Shown here piece by piece: positions 25,714 to 35,366 of a DNA stretch of 64,000 nucleotides. Source of the DNA: JAJFKX01 sp965230265 (GTDB lineage Bacteria > Pseudomonadota > Gammaproteobacteria > Xanthomonadales > Wenzhouxiangellaceae). Location of the stretch: positions 3,038,001 to 3,102,000 of the forward strand of contig OZ245999.1 in NCBI GenBank assembly GCA_965230265.1, written 5' to 3'. Each line of letters begins with the position of its first letter. The stretch's first letter is position 1. The notes beneath the pieces were generated by a model. That model searched no databases and was not told the DNA's origin. It saw only the letters and a list, made by a program, of their open reading frames with translations. The translations under genes were made by a program, and so were the position numbers.

Positions 25714-26271
25714 ATGCCATTCTTATTATTAGTTATCGGATTTGTCTCTGCCTCACTGGTGGCCATGTTTGACGTCACCGAAGTAAACTGGTTACTGTTT
25801 GCTGGGCCACTGGCAGTAGGCTTTTTAGGAGTGATCTGGCACCGTCGGCGTTTGCATGCACTGGCCAGCCATGGTGAGCTAGTCACCGGCAATTTGAGCA
25901 CGCTGCAAACTGCGCTGGGTAATATCGTCACCAACCTGCAACCCATGGTCGATAAATCCGACGAGCTGCCAACCCATAAGGCACGCTTTGAGATTGATCG
26001 TCTATTTCGGGAAGATTTGAATAAGTTCGCCAATGCCCGCGAAGCCATGAGCCATGCGTTTGGCTTGCAGGCCTATGCAGATGTAATGAGTTCATTTGCT
26101 GCAGGTGAACGCTACATCAACAGAGTCTGGTCAGCATCTGCCGATGGCTATGTGGATGAAGTCAATGAATATCTGAAACGCGCTCTGGTTCAGTTTCAGG
26201 ATGCCCTAGACCTATTCAATACGCAACAGGCCAACCGATCGACAGGCAAGGAGCAGGTTGTTACAAGCTAA
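25714..26271 (+). CDS. Membrane-anchored protein coupled to the OPT transporter
   Basis: Two N-terminal membrane segments (LLLVIGFVSASLVAMFDV, then WLLFAGPLAVGFLGVIW) followed by about 140 cytoplasmic residues that are predicted helical. A heptad-like stretch is visible (ELVTGNLSTLQTALGNIVTNL) and a later block reads AYADVMSSFAAGERYINRVW. Two-base spacing after the transporter gene and the GGAGG within its last codons indicate tight coupling. I do not recognise the family; an accessory or stabilising subunit of the transporter is a guess from context. Confidence 0.65.
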   Translation: MPFLLLVIGFVSASLVAMFDVTEVNWLLFAGPLAVGFLGVIWHRRRLHALASHGELVTGNLSTLQTALGNIVTNLQPMVDKSDELPTHKARFEIDRLFREDLNKFANAREAMSHAFGLQAYADVMSSFAAGERYINRVWSASADGYVDEVNEYLKRALVQFQDALDLFNTQQANRSTGKEQVVTS

Positions 26272-26339
26272 AGAATCGCTGATGTAATCAATAGGCCTTG
26301 TGGTAGGTCTTATAGCGGGTAACCAAGTCAGGAAGATCA

Positions 26340-26936
26340 ATGAAAAATAACTTCAGGGGTACTTTGTCTCTGGCCCGCACCTTATCAGCAACTCTGCTGG
26401 TTTTGCTTTTTATGACTGCTTGCGATCAGCAAGTGGACTCAACGGCCACCAATGCTTCTTATGAAGTTGTACCAAGCTTTCAATTGAACACAGCTGATGG
26501 TCAGGCTGTGAGTCTTCCTGGTGCCAGCGAAAAAGGGATTGATGTCTACTTTTTCTGGGCCACCTGGTGTCCATATTGCAAGCAATTAATGCCTCATCTA
26601 CAAAGCATTAAAGATGAGTATGGCGACGAAATCAATATCTACGCCATCAATATCAGGGAAAACGGTGACCCCGCCGAGTACCTGCAAAACAACGGCTTCG
26701 ACTTTGTACTATTACTGGAAGGTGATGCCGTGGCCGAACAATATGGTGTGAACGGCACCCCGGGTTTGATCCTGGTTGATCAAAACGGTCATTCCCGCTT
26801 TGATATGGCAACTTTACTGGCACCTGCCAGTAAGGCACTGGATGGTTTAAAACACGGCCAACGGTCCAGACGCATTGCACCCTGGTGGGCTTCACAGGTT
26901 CGCAAGCAAATTGATCAGATTATTGCCGATAGTTGA
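26340..26936 (+). CDS. TlpA-like thioredoxin lipoprotein A (CPYC)
   Basis: Envelope thioredoxin-fold protein of about 198 residues. Lipobox LLFMTAC at the end of the signal peptide, then a thioredoxin domain with FFWATWCPYCKQLMPHLQ, the cis-proline region NGTPGLILVD, and a C-terminal basic tail QRSRRIAPWW. Such proteins reduce or isomerise periplasmic disulfides, for example for cytochrome c maturation or metalloprotein assembly; the partner is unknown. A paralogue with the same order of blocks follows at 27133. Confidence 0.88.
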   Translation: MKNNFRGTLSLARTLSATLLVLLFMTACDQQVDSTATNASYEVVPSFQLNTADGQAVSLPGASEKGIDVYFFWATWCPYCKQLMPHLQSIKDEYGDEINIYAINIRENGDPAEYLQNNGFDFVLLLEGDAVAEQYGVNGTPGLILVDQNGHSRFDMATLLAPASKALDGLKHGQRSRRIAPWWASQVRKQIDQIIADS

Positions 26937-27132
26937 GGCATAAACAGTCACAGCTTCATACGGCTGACAGGTCATTGATCAACTTGGCAAATAACCCCAA
27001 TAGCTGATCCTGAATCATATTTGCACCGACTTCTTAATGATTTTTCAAAACTATTGGCAACCACACAATTACCAGATGTACCCGGCATAAGTTTGTTATT
27101 CGAATTTGACTAGACATAGATAGGGATTTTTT

Positions 27133-27729
27133 ATGGAACGTTTTTTACGCGCTTTTCAAACCACCACCTTTATTTTATTGAGTATGGTTTTTTTAGTAGC
27201 TTGCCAGCCACAAGCCGAGCAACCCACACAGGAAATCAGTAATGATTATCCATTGGCACCCACATTTCATTTGAATACACCTGCTGGTGAGGCCGTTAGC
27301 CTGCCTATATTGGGCGGCTCAGAGCAAAAAGTGCAAATGTATCTTTTCTGGGCCAGCTGGTGCATCTACTGTCATGAATTAATGCCCCATCTGCAGAGCA
27401 TTAAAGATGAATATCGCGATCAGGTTGATATTTATGCCATTAATATCAGCAGAGGCGATAGCGCAGAAGAATATATCAATGATAATGGCTATGAATTTAT
27501 CTTGCTGCTAGATGGCGATGAAGTTGCTGAACTATATGAAGTTGAAGGCACACCAGGCTTAGTGGTGATAGATCCAGCAGGACAAATGCGCTTTAATCTC
27601 TCGCGCGAACTGGCCCCTACTTATAAAGCATTAAGCGATTTGCCTAATAAACAGCGTTCTCGACGTATTGCGCCGTGGTGGAGTGCATTAATACGCAAAG
27701 AAATTCGTGACATACTAGGGCAAGCCTAA
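27133..27729 (+). CDS. TlpA-like thioredoxin lipoprotein B (CIYC)
   Basis: Paralogue of the preceding gene, identical in length, with lipobox VFLVACQ, active site FFWASWCIYCHELMPHLQ (here LFWASWC), cis-proline segment EGTPGLVVID and tail KQRSRRIAPWW. The dipeptide between the active-site cysteines differs (IY against PY), which should alter redox potential. The spacer of nearly 200 bases between the two suggests each has its own promoter. A hairpin at 27748-27770 follows. Confidence 0.88.
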   Translation: MERFLRAFQTTTFILLSMVFLVACQPQAEQPTQEISNDYPLAPTFHLNTPAGEAVSLPILGGSEQKVQMYLFWASWCIYCHELMPHLQSIKDEYRDQVDIYAINISRGDSAEEYINDNGYEFILLLDGDEVAELYEVEGTPGLVVIDPAGQMRFNLSRELAPTYKALSDLPNKQRSRRIAPWWSALIRKEIRDILGQA

Positions 27730-27747
27730 AATCACTGGAGGTTTCGA

Positions 27748-27770
27748 GATGTGGCTTATACAGCCACATC
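27748..27770. terminator. Convergent hairpin
   Basis: GATGTGGCT-TATAC-AGCCACATC between the end of the second TlpA-like gene and the convergent glnK gene. It lacks a clear T-tract, so this is a structural call. Confidence 0.45.
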
Positions 27771-27792
27771 ATACTGAATAATTGTCAGCTTT

Positions 27793-28131
27793 TTATAGGG
27801 CACTGTCACCCTGCTCACCGGTACGAATCCGCACTGCTTGCTCCAACGGCAGCACAAAGACCTTACCATCGCCAATCTTTCCGGAAGCCGCTGATTCGAC
27901 AATGGCTTCAACCGCGGCCTCGCAACGTTCCTCGGTCACGGCAATTTCCAGCTTTAGCTTAGGCAAAAAATCCACCAGATACTCGGCCCCCCGATACAAC
28001 TCTGTGTGCCCTTTCTGTCGCCCAAAACCCTTCACCTCGGTTACTGTCATTCCCTGGATACCGGCTTCGGTCAAAGCATCACGTACATCATCAAGGCGAA
28101 AAGGCTTGATGATGGCTACAATCATCTTCAT
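27793..28131 (-). CDS. glnK: Nitrogen regulatory protein P-II
   Basis: Trimeric signal protein of 112 residues that reports nitrogen and energy state to glutamine synthetase adenylylation, NtrBC or AmtB. Shows MKMIVAIIKPFRLDDVRDAL, the T-loop KGHTELYRGAEY with uridylylation site Tyr51, and the ATP-binding GKIGDGKVFVLPL. The family contains GlnB and GlnK, which are hard to separate; the divergent ubiK neighbour matches the Pseudomonas glnK position, but amtB is not next to it here. No NtrC or sigma-54 site was evident in the 53-base gap. Confidence 0.93.
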   Translation of the reverse strand: MKMIVAIIKPFRLDDVRDALTEAGIQGMTVTEVKGFGRQKGHTELYRGAEYLVDFLPKLKLEIAVTEERCEAAVEAIVESAASGKIGDGKVFVLPLEQAVRIRTGEQGDSAL

Positions 28132-28184
28132 CTTATAATCTCTGGTTATCTAAAAACCTAAGGATAACGCACCTGGAGCCAAAC

Positions 28185-28430
28185 ATGATCGACTTTCGCA
28201 ATATCGACGAACTCACCCGCAAACTCAGCGAACGCGTCCCCGAAAACGTCAAAACCCTGCGCGCGGATATGGAGGCCAACTTTAAGGCTGTACTGTCCTC
28301 TGCTTTTGATCGAATGGATCTGGTCACTCGAGAAGAGTTTGAAGCCCAGAAAAAAGTTTTGGAAAGGACACGGGAGAAGCTGGAGGAATTGGAAGCAAAA
28401 TTGAGTCAACAGACTGGGGCAGGTGATTAG
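28185..28430 (+). CDS. ubiK: Ubiquinone biosynthesis accessory factor UbiK
   Basis: Small helical protein (formerly YqiC, BMFP family) that supports aerobic ubiquinone synthesis together with UbiJ. It is 81 residues, all predicted helix, with a C-terminal trimeric coiled coil (VTREEFEAQKKVLERTREKL EELEAKL). The N-terminal half is amphipathic (ELTRKLSERVPENVKTLRAD). In Pseudomonas-like genomes comM follows directly; here it is 9.4 kb away. Confidence 0.92.
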   Translation: MIDFRNIDELTRKLSERVPENVKTLRADMEANFKAVLSSAFDRMDLVTREEFEAQKKVLERTREKLEELEAKLSQQTGAGD

Positions 28431-28567
28431 CACTGCGCTTTACCTATAGATATTTCACCTACTGCAACACATCGGTACGGAGTACTGGCTGTATAGATCT
28501 AATCTCAATATTTTCTGACGTTATATACAAAGATGAAAAATATAAAGTGGTACTGTAGTCTAAATCG

Positions 28568-28939
28568 ATGAGACGTTTAGCTGCTCTAATGCTAGCCTGT
28601 TTTTTTCTTGTGCTTGCGATAATTGGCATCTTCTTACCCGGGTTACCCACAGTTCCTTTTTTATTGCTAACGGCGTGGTTCGCTGCTAGAGGCTCTGAAC
28701 GTTTACATCGCTGGTTATATGCTCATCCTCACTTAGGCAAGTTGCTCATTGATTGGGAGCAGCAGCGGGCAATACCGCGAGCCAGCAAGATATTGGCAAT
28801 TTTAATGTTAATGGTTAGCTGGATTATTATGTTTTATCATTTAAGTAATCTTTGGATACTTGCTGGGGCAACTATCCTGTTTTTTGTAATCGCCAGTTAT
28901 TTAATAAGTAGGCCAGAGCCTAAATCAAATGATTTATAG
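28568..28939 (+). CDS. YbaN/DUF454 inner-membrane protein
   Basis: About 123 residues with the DUF454 signature: GIFLPGLPTVPFLLLTAWFAARGSERLHRWL, then HPHLGKLLIDWEQQRAIP. Three hydrophobic helices. Function unknown; relatives are often near heme or iron genes. First gene of the segment that separates ubiK from comM. Confidence 0.88.
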   Translation: MRRLAALMLACFFLVLAIIGIFLPGLPTVPFLLLTAWFAARGSERLHRWLYAHPHLGKLLIDWEQQRAIPRASKILAILMLMVSWIIMFYHLSNLWILAGATILFFVIASYLISRPEPKSNDL

Positions 28940-28971
28940 GTTATCCCTGTCCTACACTTACCAGGTGAAAT

Positions 28972-29679
28972 ATGGGCATAGAAAACACAAACAAAGTTTT
29001 ATTCATTACAGGGGCATCCAGCGGCATAGGCCGTGCCACTGCTATAGCGGCCGTTGCCAGTGGCTGGCGGTTGGGATTAATGTCTCGCAGGCAAGATGAT
29101 CTTACCGAGCTGCGCGACACACTTGGGGCTGACAAAGTTGATATATATGCAGGCGATGCCACCCAATTAGATACACAACTCGCGGCTGTAGAGCAACTGC
29201 TGACACGCTTTGGTCGGCTCGATGCTGCATTTGCCAACGCCGGCGTCGGCATCAGCACACCTGGTACTGAAAATGGTGACCCTGCAGAGTGGGAGCACAT
29301 GCTCGCCATCAATATTAATGGTGTACTGTGGACAGCAAAAGCCACCTTACCCCACCTTCGTAAAACCAAAGGACACTTTCTTATGACTGGTTCGATGGCG
29401 GGACGTAGTCACCACAAAGGATCAATCTACAGCTCTTCCAAGTGGTTTATCCGTGGTTTTGCCCGAAACCTGGCAGCCGAAATGGATGAGTGGGGAGGTC
29501 GTTGCACAGAAATTGCCCCGGGCATGGTCAACACCGCTTTCTTTGATAGTCCAAAACCTGACAAATTGATGCCCGAGGATATCGCAGCCTCCGTCATGTT
29601 TGCGCTTAATGCCCCTGAGCGTGCCAATGTACGGGAGATTTTTGTGATGCCAACAGAGCCTGGGGACCAGTTTCGGTGA
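28972..29679 (+). CDS. Short-chain dehydrogenase/reductase
   Basis: NAD(P)-dependent Rossmann oxidoreductase of 235 residues. Cofactor motif TGASSGIGRA, an arginine soon after the second strand (MSRRQDD) that favours NADPH, NAG-like motif FANAGVG, catalytic Ser in MTGSMAG and catalytic Tyr-Lys in YSSSK. Close to classical SDRs annotated as 3-oxoacyl-ACP reductase-like; substrate unknown. The C-terminus is slightly short, without a dimerisation extension. Confidence 0.9.
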   Translation: MGIENTNKVLFITGASSGIGRATAIAAVASGWRLGLMSRRQDDLTELRDTLGADKVDIYAGDATQLDTQLAAVEQLLTRFGRLDAAFANAGVGISTPGTENGDPAEWEHMLAININGVLWTAKATLPHLRKTKGHFLMTGSMAGRSHHKGSIYSSSKWFIRGFARNLAAEMDEWGGRCTEIAPGMVNTAFFDSPKPDKLMPEDIAASVMFALNAPERANVREIFVMPTEPGDQFR

Positions 29680-29779
29680 AATAGCCGAGGGGTGTAAAAA
29701 ACAGCTGGGCTAGGCCGATTGACCTGAATGCAATCAACCCGAACCCAGCATTTAAATTATTTCAAATTAAAATTTACGA

Positions 29780-30808
29780 TTATTTGGCTGGATGAAAAAC
29801 AAACTTGGATGTTACTACAGCATGATCACCGGATATCTTGTCTTTCTCCTCTAAATAATCGTTATATACCCGAAGCTCTTTAAAGCTCCACTTGCGTTTT
29901 TTGGAATAGTCATAAAACTGTTCCGACACCAGAATGTGATCCAGGGTCTCGTGTCGGCCTTTGAAAACATGCGTGTAATTAACGTCCCGCAAGTTTCTAT
30001 ACTCTTGTAAAGACGAAGAAGAATATAGACCAATATCCGTATTGCCGGCACGGCCGGAAAGGAAAAGGCGGTAATTAGGATCACCCGTTACCAGTGTATT
30101 GGTAACGCTGTGTTCAGTGTCATTTAAATCTCCCATTACCACCACCGGCTGGTCCTTGCCTTTCATTGCTTTGGTTAACAGAACACGCAACGCCGCTGCT
30201 TCGGCTGTGCGTCGTATTGTTGAAAGTGCACTGCCAATTGCAGCCTGGTGGACTTTTACACTGGGCTTTCTCGCTTCTTCCTTATCCAGACCAATGGGTA
30301 GTTTGGATTTGAAATGTGCAACGAAAATCATTATTTCCGGCGCATCATGTGTACCCTGCTTGGGTTTGACTTTGACTCTTAAAATAGGCCTTGCAAAATA
30401 ACTTGCATTGACAGATATCTTGTAATCAGGCACACCCGAGGTTGTCGATGATTTACGCTTCTTTAATATCAGTTCTTTGGGGAAATCTTTAACCCAGGTT
30501 TTTGAAATGATTGCATGTTCTTTTTTTATCGCAAGCGCTGTACCAATGCTGCGGTTAAACAGTTTTGTCGCGAATTTATAGTCGCCCTCTAACCCAGCTG
30601 CTTTAAAAGCCTGGGTAAGGGCATCCGGATGCCATAACTCCTGAAAACCTATGATATCCGCATCAATGCGCTTTAGCATATCCGCAGTCCAAGCTATTTT
30701 GTTTTCATAATGCTTCTGGGTATAGGTGTTCCCGTGATACATCGGCTCTCCGGGAAGCTGTAAATTATAGAGATTGAAAGTTGCAAACTTAAGTGATGCT
30801 CTTGGCAT
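29780..30808 (-). CDS. Endonuclease/exonuclease/phosphatase-family protein
   Basis: Metal-dependent phosphodiesterase fold of about 342 residues. Catalytic blocks visible in order: TFNLYNLQ (Asn), DIIGFQELWHPDAL (Glu), VAHFKSKLP, VVMGDLNDTEHS (Asp-Asn), and a C-terminal DHILVS plus SGDHAVV (Asp-His). These fit the DNase I/EEP superfamily. No signal peptide is seen. Substrate (nucleic acid, lipid headgroup or other) cannot be assigned. Confidence 0.85.
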   Translation of the reverse strand: MPRASLKFATFNLYNLQLPGEPMYHGNTYTQKHYENKIAWTADMLKRIDADIIGFQELWHPDALTQAFKAAGLEGDYKFATKLFNRSIGTALAIKKEHAIISKTWVKDFPKELILKKRKSSTTSGVPDYKISVNASYFARPILRVKVKPKQGTHDAPEIMIFVAHFKSKLPIGLDKEEARKPSVKVHQAAIGSALSTIRRTAEAAALRVLLTKAMKGKDQPVVVMGDLNDTEHSVTNTLVTGDPNYRLFLSGRAGNTDIGLYSSSSLQEYRNLRDVNYTHVFKGRHETLDHILVSEQFYDYSKKRKWSFKELRVYNDYLEEKDKISGDHAVVTSKFVFHPAK

Positions 30809-30970
30809 GAAAGACCCTCCTTACTGTTGCTTGTTTTAATACAAGTATTATTATCCGGTCAAAATGATAATAACAAACGGCTTATTGCCTCTTATTAAGT
30901 GCTGCCGAATGTTTACTCCTGTGTAATCAATGACATATTTAAGGAATATAAACCATTATACGATCGGATT

Positions 30971-31003
30971 AAAAAATGGCAGGCCATTACCGACCTGCCA
31001 TTT
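30971..31003 (-). terminator. Terminator of the secreted protein gene
   Basis: AAATGGCAGG and CCTGCCATTT separated by ten bases; on the minus strand the second arm runs into six Ts, 30 bases after the stop at 31033. Confidence 0.75.
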
Positions 31004-31032
31004 AAATCAAAATTGAATCAATAATAAAATAG

Positions 31033-32286
31033 CTACTGGGGGCAATCCGGCCCAACCCCCTGCACCAGACGCCTCAGATTGAAAAACTGCTCTGTCCCCC
31101 CGAACTGACCCTCACCCTGTATCACCGCTATAGCGTTTCTGCAATCGATTAACTGGAAAATTAACCCCCCAAAGTTCACCACATCGGCAGCACCAGGGTC
31201 ATTGAGCTGACCTCCATCGCCAATACGCACATCAGCAAAAATAGCCTGACCAATCTTGATATCGTTGGGGACTACATTACTGAGCAGCCAACGCTGTTCA
31301 CCATTCAGATAACCATAAAAAGTGAAGATAATGCCCACATCGGCAGCCACGATATTAAAGCCCGAACCATCCAAGGCCGGGTCAAACCAGCCACCGGTTA
31401 GTGACGATAGGGAAAATACGCCAGGTTCTGTAAACATCACCCCTGGTCCTGTCACTTCCGTTATGTAATTGCCACTGTCGATGTTTTCAAAACCAGCCGT
31501 GACTATGTAGTAGGTGCGCCCCGCAATTAATGGAAGATCAATAATCTCTGATGTACCAATTCCGCCTGAACCATCATCATTAACGGCCAAACACCCGCGC
31601 TCTGGGTCAATTGGATTGAAAGTCTCGTCATAGACCATCAACACGCCGTCGAAACCTGTCTGCTCTGAAAAAAAGCTGTAATCTGCGCTGGTACTGACAC
31701 TCAGTACCTGAAGATCGTAGGGGGTGTTATTGGCGGCAACGAAATCCGGATCAACCGTACAGCCATCCACCGGGCGAGTAAATCGACGACCATCCACTGT
31801 GGTACCAGCAAACAGCTCACCACCAATGGCCCGACCTGATCGACCTGGCCCTTCAATGGTATTGGTGAAGTTACCCAGGTCGTTGGGATTAAAGCTGGCG
31901 ACAACAATCAGATAATTGACATCAGGCTGTAGGAAAATATTCTCAATTCGCGAACTGTTTCTATTTCCCTCATTGTCATCATTGGCTGCCAGGCAACCCG
32001 GAACCGGATCTTCAGGATTAAAAAATGCATCATAAATAAACAACACACCATCAAACCCATTCTGATCGGAGGTAATCGTATACTCGCCGGGTACTTCTAC
32101 CCGTATAGGTAACGCACTAAAAGCAACGCTGTTTGCGTTTAATGTTTCACAGTTCTCTTCCAGCCTTTGAAATTGAGGGGAGTCTGCACTCAGCTCGCCA
32201 CTGTAAGTAAACGTCCGCTGTGCCAACGCACTGTCTGCAAAAACCAGCGCAGTAAAAACCAGCAGCGATAATAAAAACTTCATCAT
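31033..32286 (-). CDS. Secreted protein with two pre-peptidase-like domains
   Basis: Signal peptide (LLVFTALVFADSALA). Two tandem beta-sandwich-like domains of about 125 residues share the blocks NGFDGVLFIYDAFFNP / TGFDGVLMVYDETFNP, then GCLA-NDD and YLIVVASF / YYIVTAGF. They look like bacterial pre-peptidase C-terminal (PPC) domains. The final 110 residues start GWFDPALDGSGFNI and include YLNGEQRWLLS, a module found at the end of many exported proteins in Xanthomonadales and relatives. No catalytic motif. Probably an extracellular binding or structural protein. Confidence 0.7.
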   Translation of the reverse strand: MMKFLLSLLVFTALVFADSALAQRTFTYSGELSADSPQFQRLEENCETLNANSVAFSALPIRVEVPGEYTITSDQNGFDGVLFIYDAFFNPEDPVPGCLAANDDNEGNRNSSRIENIFLQPDVNYLIVVASFNPNDLGNFTNTIEGPGRSGRAIGGELFAGTTVDGRRFTRPVDGCTVDPDFVAANNTPYDLQVLSVSTSADYSFFSEQTGFDGVLMVYDETFNPIDPERGCLAVNDDGSGGIGTSEIIDLPLIAGRTYYIVTAGFENIDSGNYITEVTGPGVMFTEPGVFSLSSLTGGWFDPALDGSGFNIVAADVGIIFTFYGYLNGEQRWLLSNVVPNDIKIGQAIFADVRIGDGGQLNDPGAADVVNFGGLIFQLIDCRNAIAVIQGEGQFGGTEQFFNLRRLVQGVGPDCPQ

Positions 32287-32548
32287 AGTGAGACTCCTGA
32301 AAAACCTCTAAGGTGTGATTGCTCTAATTGATTGTTGGTTTATTGTTTGTTTATACAACGCTATTCATACTAGCCTAAATGCTTAGATCGCGCGAACACA
32401 GCCTCTGAGCCTGCTTGTGTGAGAATCATTTTCCTACAAGCCATCGCATCATTTGACCACTGTCATAGCATAAACGACCTGGCAAACTAGCCATCGACCC
32501 ACTCCGACAAAGGGATATGCAAACACCTGAATTGAAAACCAGAATATT

Positions 32549-33043
32549 GTGAGTCTGGCTATTGCTTATAGCCGCGCCCAGGTGGGTATCCAAGCGCTCG
32601 AAGTTCGAGTCAAAGTTCATCTGACTGATGGATTGCCAGGCATGTCGATTGTTGGCTTGCCAGAAGCCACCGTGGTAGAAGCCCTGCAAGGCTATGAGCT
32701 GATGGGCGAGCTATGGTTAAGCGGAGAGTTGCGTGCCAATGGTGGTGTATTACCGGCAGCGTTGGCTGCTTGGGGTTCCAGCCGGCAATTAATTTTCCTC
32801 ATTTGGGCGCTAATAAAGCCGCTTTAATTAAAGGTGTAGACAGCCTGGGTGCTGGAAGTTTGCTGGGTGTTTGCAATCACCTTCACCAGCATGAATTACT
32901 GCTCGATTGTGAAACACTTAGCCACACCAAACCAATGCCTGTTGACGATTCTGACACCATCGATATAGCAGGCGTAAAGGGACAGCATCTGGCCCACAGG
33001 TCATTGGAAGTGGCAGCTGCAGGTGGCCATAACCTACCAATAT
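32549..33043 (+). pseudogene. comM: Broken second copy of the comM 5' half
   Basis: From a GTG replacing the ATG of comM, the sequence repeats residues 1-45 (SLAIAYSRAQVG, GLPGMSIVGLPEA). It then skips about 60 codons in frame, resumes at YELMGEL-LSGELRANGGVLPAALAA, changes frame, and continues with GVCNHLHQHELLLDC and KGQHLAHRSLEVAAAGGHNL. It stops just before the Walker A motif (GPPGTGKT in the intact gene). Similarity also extends upstream of the start (ATATGCAAACA, AAAACC). It has no ATPase domain and is dead. Confidence 0.88.
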
Positions 33044-33226
33044 AATGACCCATTAAATGCGCGAATTTATGTTAAGCATACTATGAAATTGAAACCTGTA
33101 TAGCTGAGAAATTTTCCAATGTTATTTGGGTAAACTGATTATCATTAGGCATTACAGGCCGAGCGCACTCATAACATTAATAAAAAAAGGCTTTTCTTAT
33201 AAGATAACAAGTTAATCTTCAAAGGA

Positions 33227-35341
33227 TTAAGTTGATGAGTAAGGACCACGTATAGCTCTAACAACATCCACTATCTCACTAAGCGGTACTTTTTTTGTCG
33301 TGCTTTTCTGGTTTAAATAATGTGTCGTTATTTCTATCTCATCCGGCAAATTTGTTCCCACACACTTAATCCTTTCTATAACACCATCACCTATACCATC
33401 ATATATAAGGTGGGTTCTCTTAGTTTCACCTTTCGGTCCATAGTCAGGCAATATTTGCCTAAGCTGTGAGCGGTCGATATGGGCAGTATTATTACCGTCA
33501 CCATTGCAAGTTATTATACTTGGGAATTTAATCTCGCCAGATAGCGGATTATTATTTTTTAGTGTGAGCCTATCGCGGTAAATATCTAATGCTTTATGAA
33601 TATTTAGAGCCCCACCAGATGCCACTGATCCCATTAATGATACATGGTGATCAACACTAGTAAATATTCTCGCTTTTATATCCGATGGAGACTTCACCCC
33701 TGCTGAATAAACTAAGCCCGCTCCCAAAGAGACATTAGGCGAAGCTTGTGATGTCCCAGATAGTTCCTTAGTCTTGTTGTCGTAAGTATATGATAAAAGG
33801 CTACACCCTGGCGCCGTCAAGTCAATGTAACCCACACTATAATTGGAGCTACTTAAGAGCTCAAAATTAGCATCATGTGCCGCTACAGAAATGACATTAT
33901 TTTTATTTGAGCCTTTCACGCCACCAAAATTAGCTGGGTATTCACCTATACCATAGTTATCCGATAAGTTGCCACTATTTCCAGCTGCAGCAATTATTAA
34001 TAGCGAGTCTGATATTTCTGCTATGTGATTAGTAGGCTCATGAGGCCGTATTTTATGTCCATAGCTAACATTTGCAATATTTGCATACTTACTTGCATAA
34101 TCAATTCCTTTATAAAGATCTTCAATTCTAGCCTTATAAGTTGTTTTTTCTACGAACTTGCCAGTTTTTTCATCGGAAGCATAATGCTTTACCTCAGACA
34201 TAATATTAATAACCTTTAATCGTATATGTTTTTGAAGCTCTGGTATTCCTTGAAGTGCACCCACCCCTCCAATCGCTAAGCCTGCAACATGTGTACCATG
34301 GTCGCCATTTTTATATTCATGAAACGGGTTTGGAAACCCTTTTTTTGTGCTGATATTGGTTCCAATTACATCATCTTCATATGAGTTCCCATCATCGTCT
34401 ACATTTTCTTTTCTACCAGCTTCCTTCAAATTTGAATCAAAAATAAATTTTGGAAACTGCTCAGTCCCATAACCATCAAGTCCACTATCAACAATTGCAA
34501 TTACAGCAGTTTCAGGTTTTGCGCCGGGTGCTATCTCTGCCAACATATGTTGATTAAAAGACAATATCTCAGATAAATGATCATAATCTATACCTGCCCT
34601 TAATTTGATATTTTCGCTAGAAGCACAAGCTAACTTTATATCTGAACTTGGTTCTGCACCAACTATATGGGTAGCATATTTTGGGTCGATATTTTTTTTA
34701 CTAGCTAGTTCTGTAGATGATAGGAAATTAACAGTTGGAACAGTTTTAAGTCTACCGAGGATCTGATGAAGCTTGTCATGTGTTAAATCACGAGGAGTTA
34801 GAGATACTGGTTCAGTAGTAAAAGGTAAAGTAACACTGGAACCAGGGCTAATAAGATTGGCATTTGCTATTTCTGAAGCGTTTGTAATTGCATCAAGGAC
34901 ATTTGCACGTATAGTTCCAATTCTATTGTAAGCAACTTCTGTCAGTGTTTCATTTGGTGAGATTTCATATTCAATTGGTGGCCCTATGTATGCACAAGCC
35001 GGTAATATTATCTTTTTTTCTGCTTTTATCAAATTCTCGACTTTATCTATATTTAGATTTTCAATTAGACGATCAAAAGCTATAGGCTGTTCGCCACAAA
35101 TTTGTTTTTTCCTAACTTCAAACTCATCCATATCTCTAACAAACAACTCCACAGGTTCAGCCATTTCTGCTATTAAACCTATAGCTTCATCACTTAAATC
35201 ATCACTCGTAACACGTAAAAATATTTGTTCGTTATTAAAATCTTTAAAGAAAGACTCCTCATGATCATCATTAGCAAACGCATAATCAGTCGCAAATAAA
35301 AATACATAAAATAACCACATTAAGAGTTGTGCTTTAAACAT
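33227..35341 (-). CDS. Exported subtilisin-like (S8) protease
   Basis: Serine protease of 704 residues with a signal peptide (MWLFYVFLFATDYAFA). Residues about 126-174 resemble a LysM module (ISPNETLTEVAYNRIG, ISPGSSVTLPF). The S8 domain spans about 270-580 with Asp285 (AIVDSGLDG), His348 (GDHGTHVAG), oxyanion Asn455 (AAAGNSGN) and Ser531 (LSGTSQASP). The remaining 110 residues, with two cysteines, match nothing I know. Start supported by GCGGAGA upstream. It lies 25 bases after the S1 protease gene on the same strand, in AT-rich DNA. Substrate unknown; a pair in which one protease activates the other is inferred. Confidence 0.85.
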   Translation of the reverse strand: MFKAQLLMWLFYVFLFATDYAFANDDHEESFFKDFNNEQIFLRVTSDDLSDEAIGLIAEMAEPVELFVRDMDEFEVRKKQICGEQPIAFDRLIENLNIDKVENLIKAEKKIILPACAYIGPPIEYEISPNETLTEVAYNRIGTIRANVLDAITNASEIANANLISPGSSVTLPFTTEPVSLTPRDLTHDKLHQILGRLKTVPTVNFLSSTELASKKNIDPKYATHIVGAEPSSDIKLACASSENIKLRAGIDYDHLSEILSFNQHMLAEIAPGAKPETAVIAIVDSGLDGYGTEQFPKFIFDSNLKEAGRKENVDDDGNSYEDDVIGTNISTKKGFPNPFHEYKNGDHGTHVAGLAIGGVGALQGIPELQKHIRLKVINIMSEVKHYASDEKTGKFVEKTTYKARIEDLYKGIDYASKYANIANVSYGHKIRPHEPTNHIAEISDSLLIIAAAGNSGNLSDNYGIGEYPANFGGVKGSNKNNVISVAAHDANFELLSSSNYSVGYIDLTAPGCSLLSYTYDNKTKELSGTSQASPNVSLGAGLVYSAGVKSPSDIKARIFTSVDHHVSLMGSVASGGALNIHKALDIYRDRLTLKNNNPLSGEIKFPSIITCNGDGNNTAHIDRSQLRQILPDYGPKGETKRTHLIYDGIGDGVIERIKCVGTNLPDEIEITTHYLNQKSTTKKVPLSEIVDVVRAIRGPYSST

Positions 35342-35366
35342 GCTATTTCTCCGCTAATCGATATAT

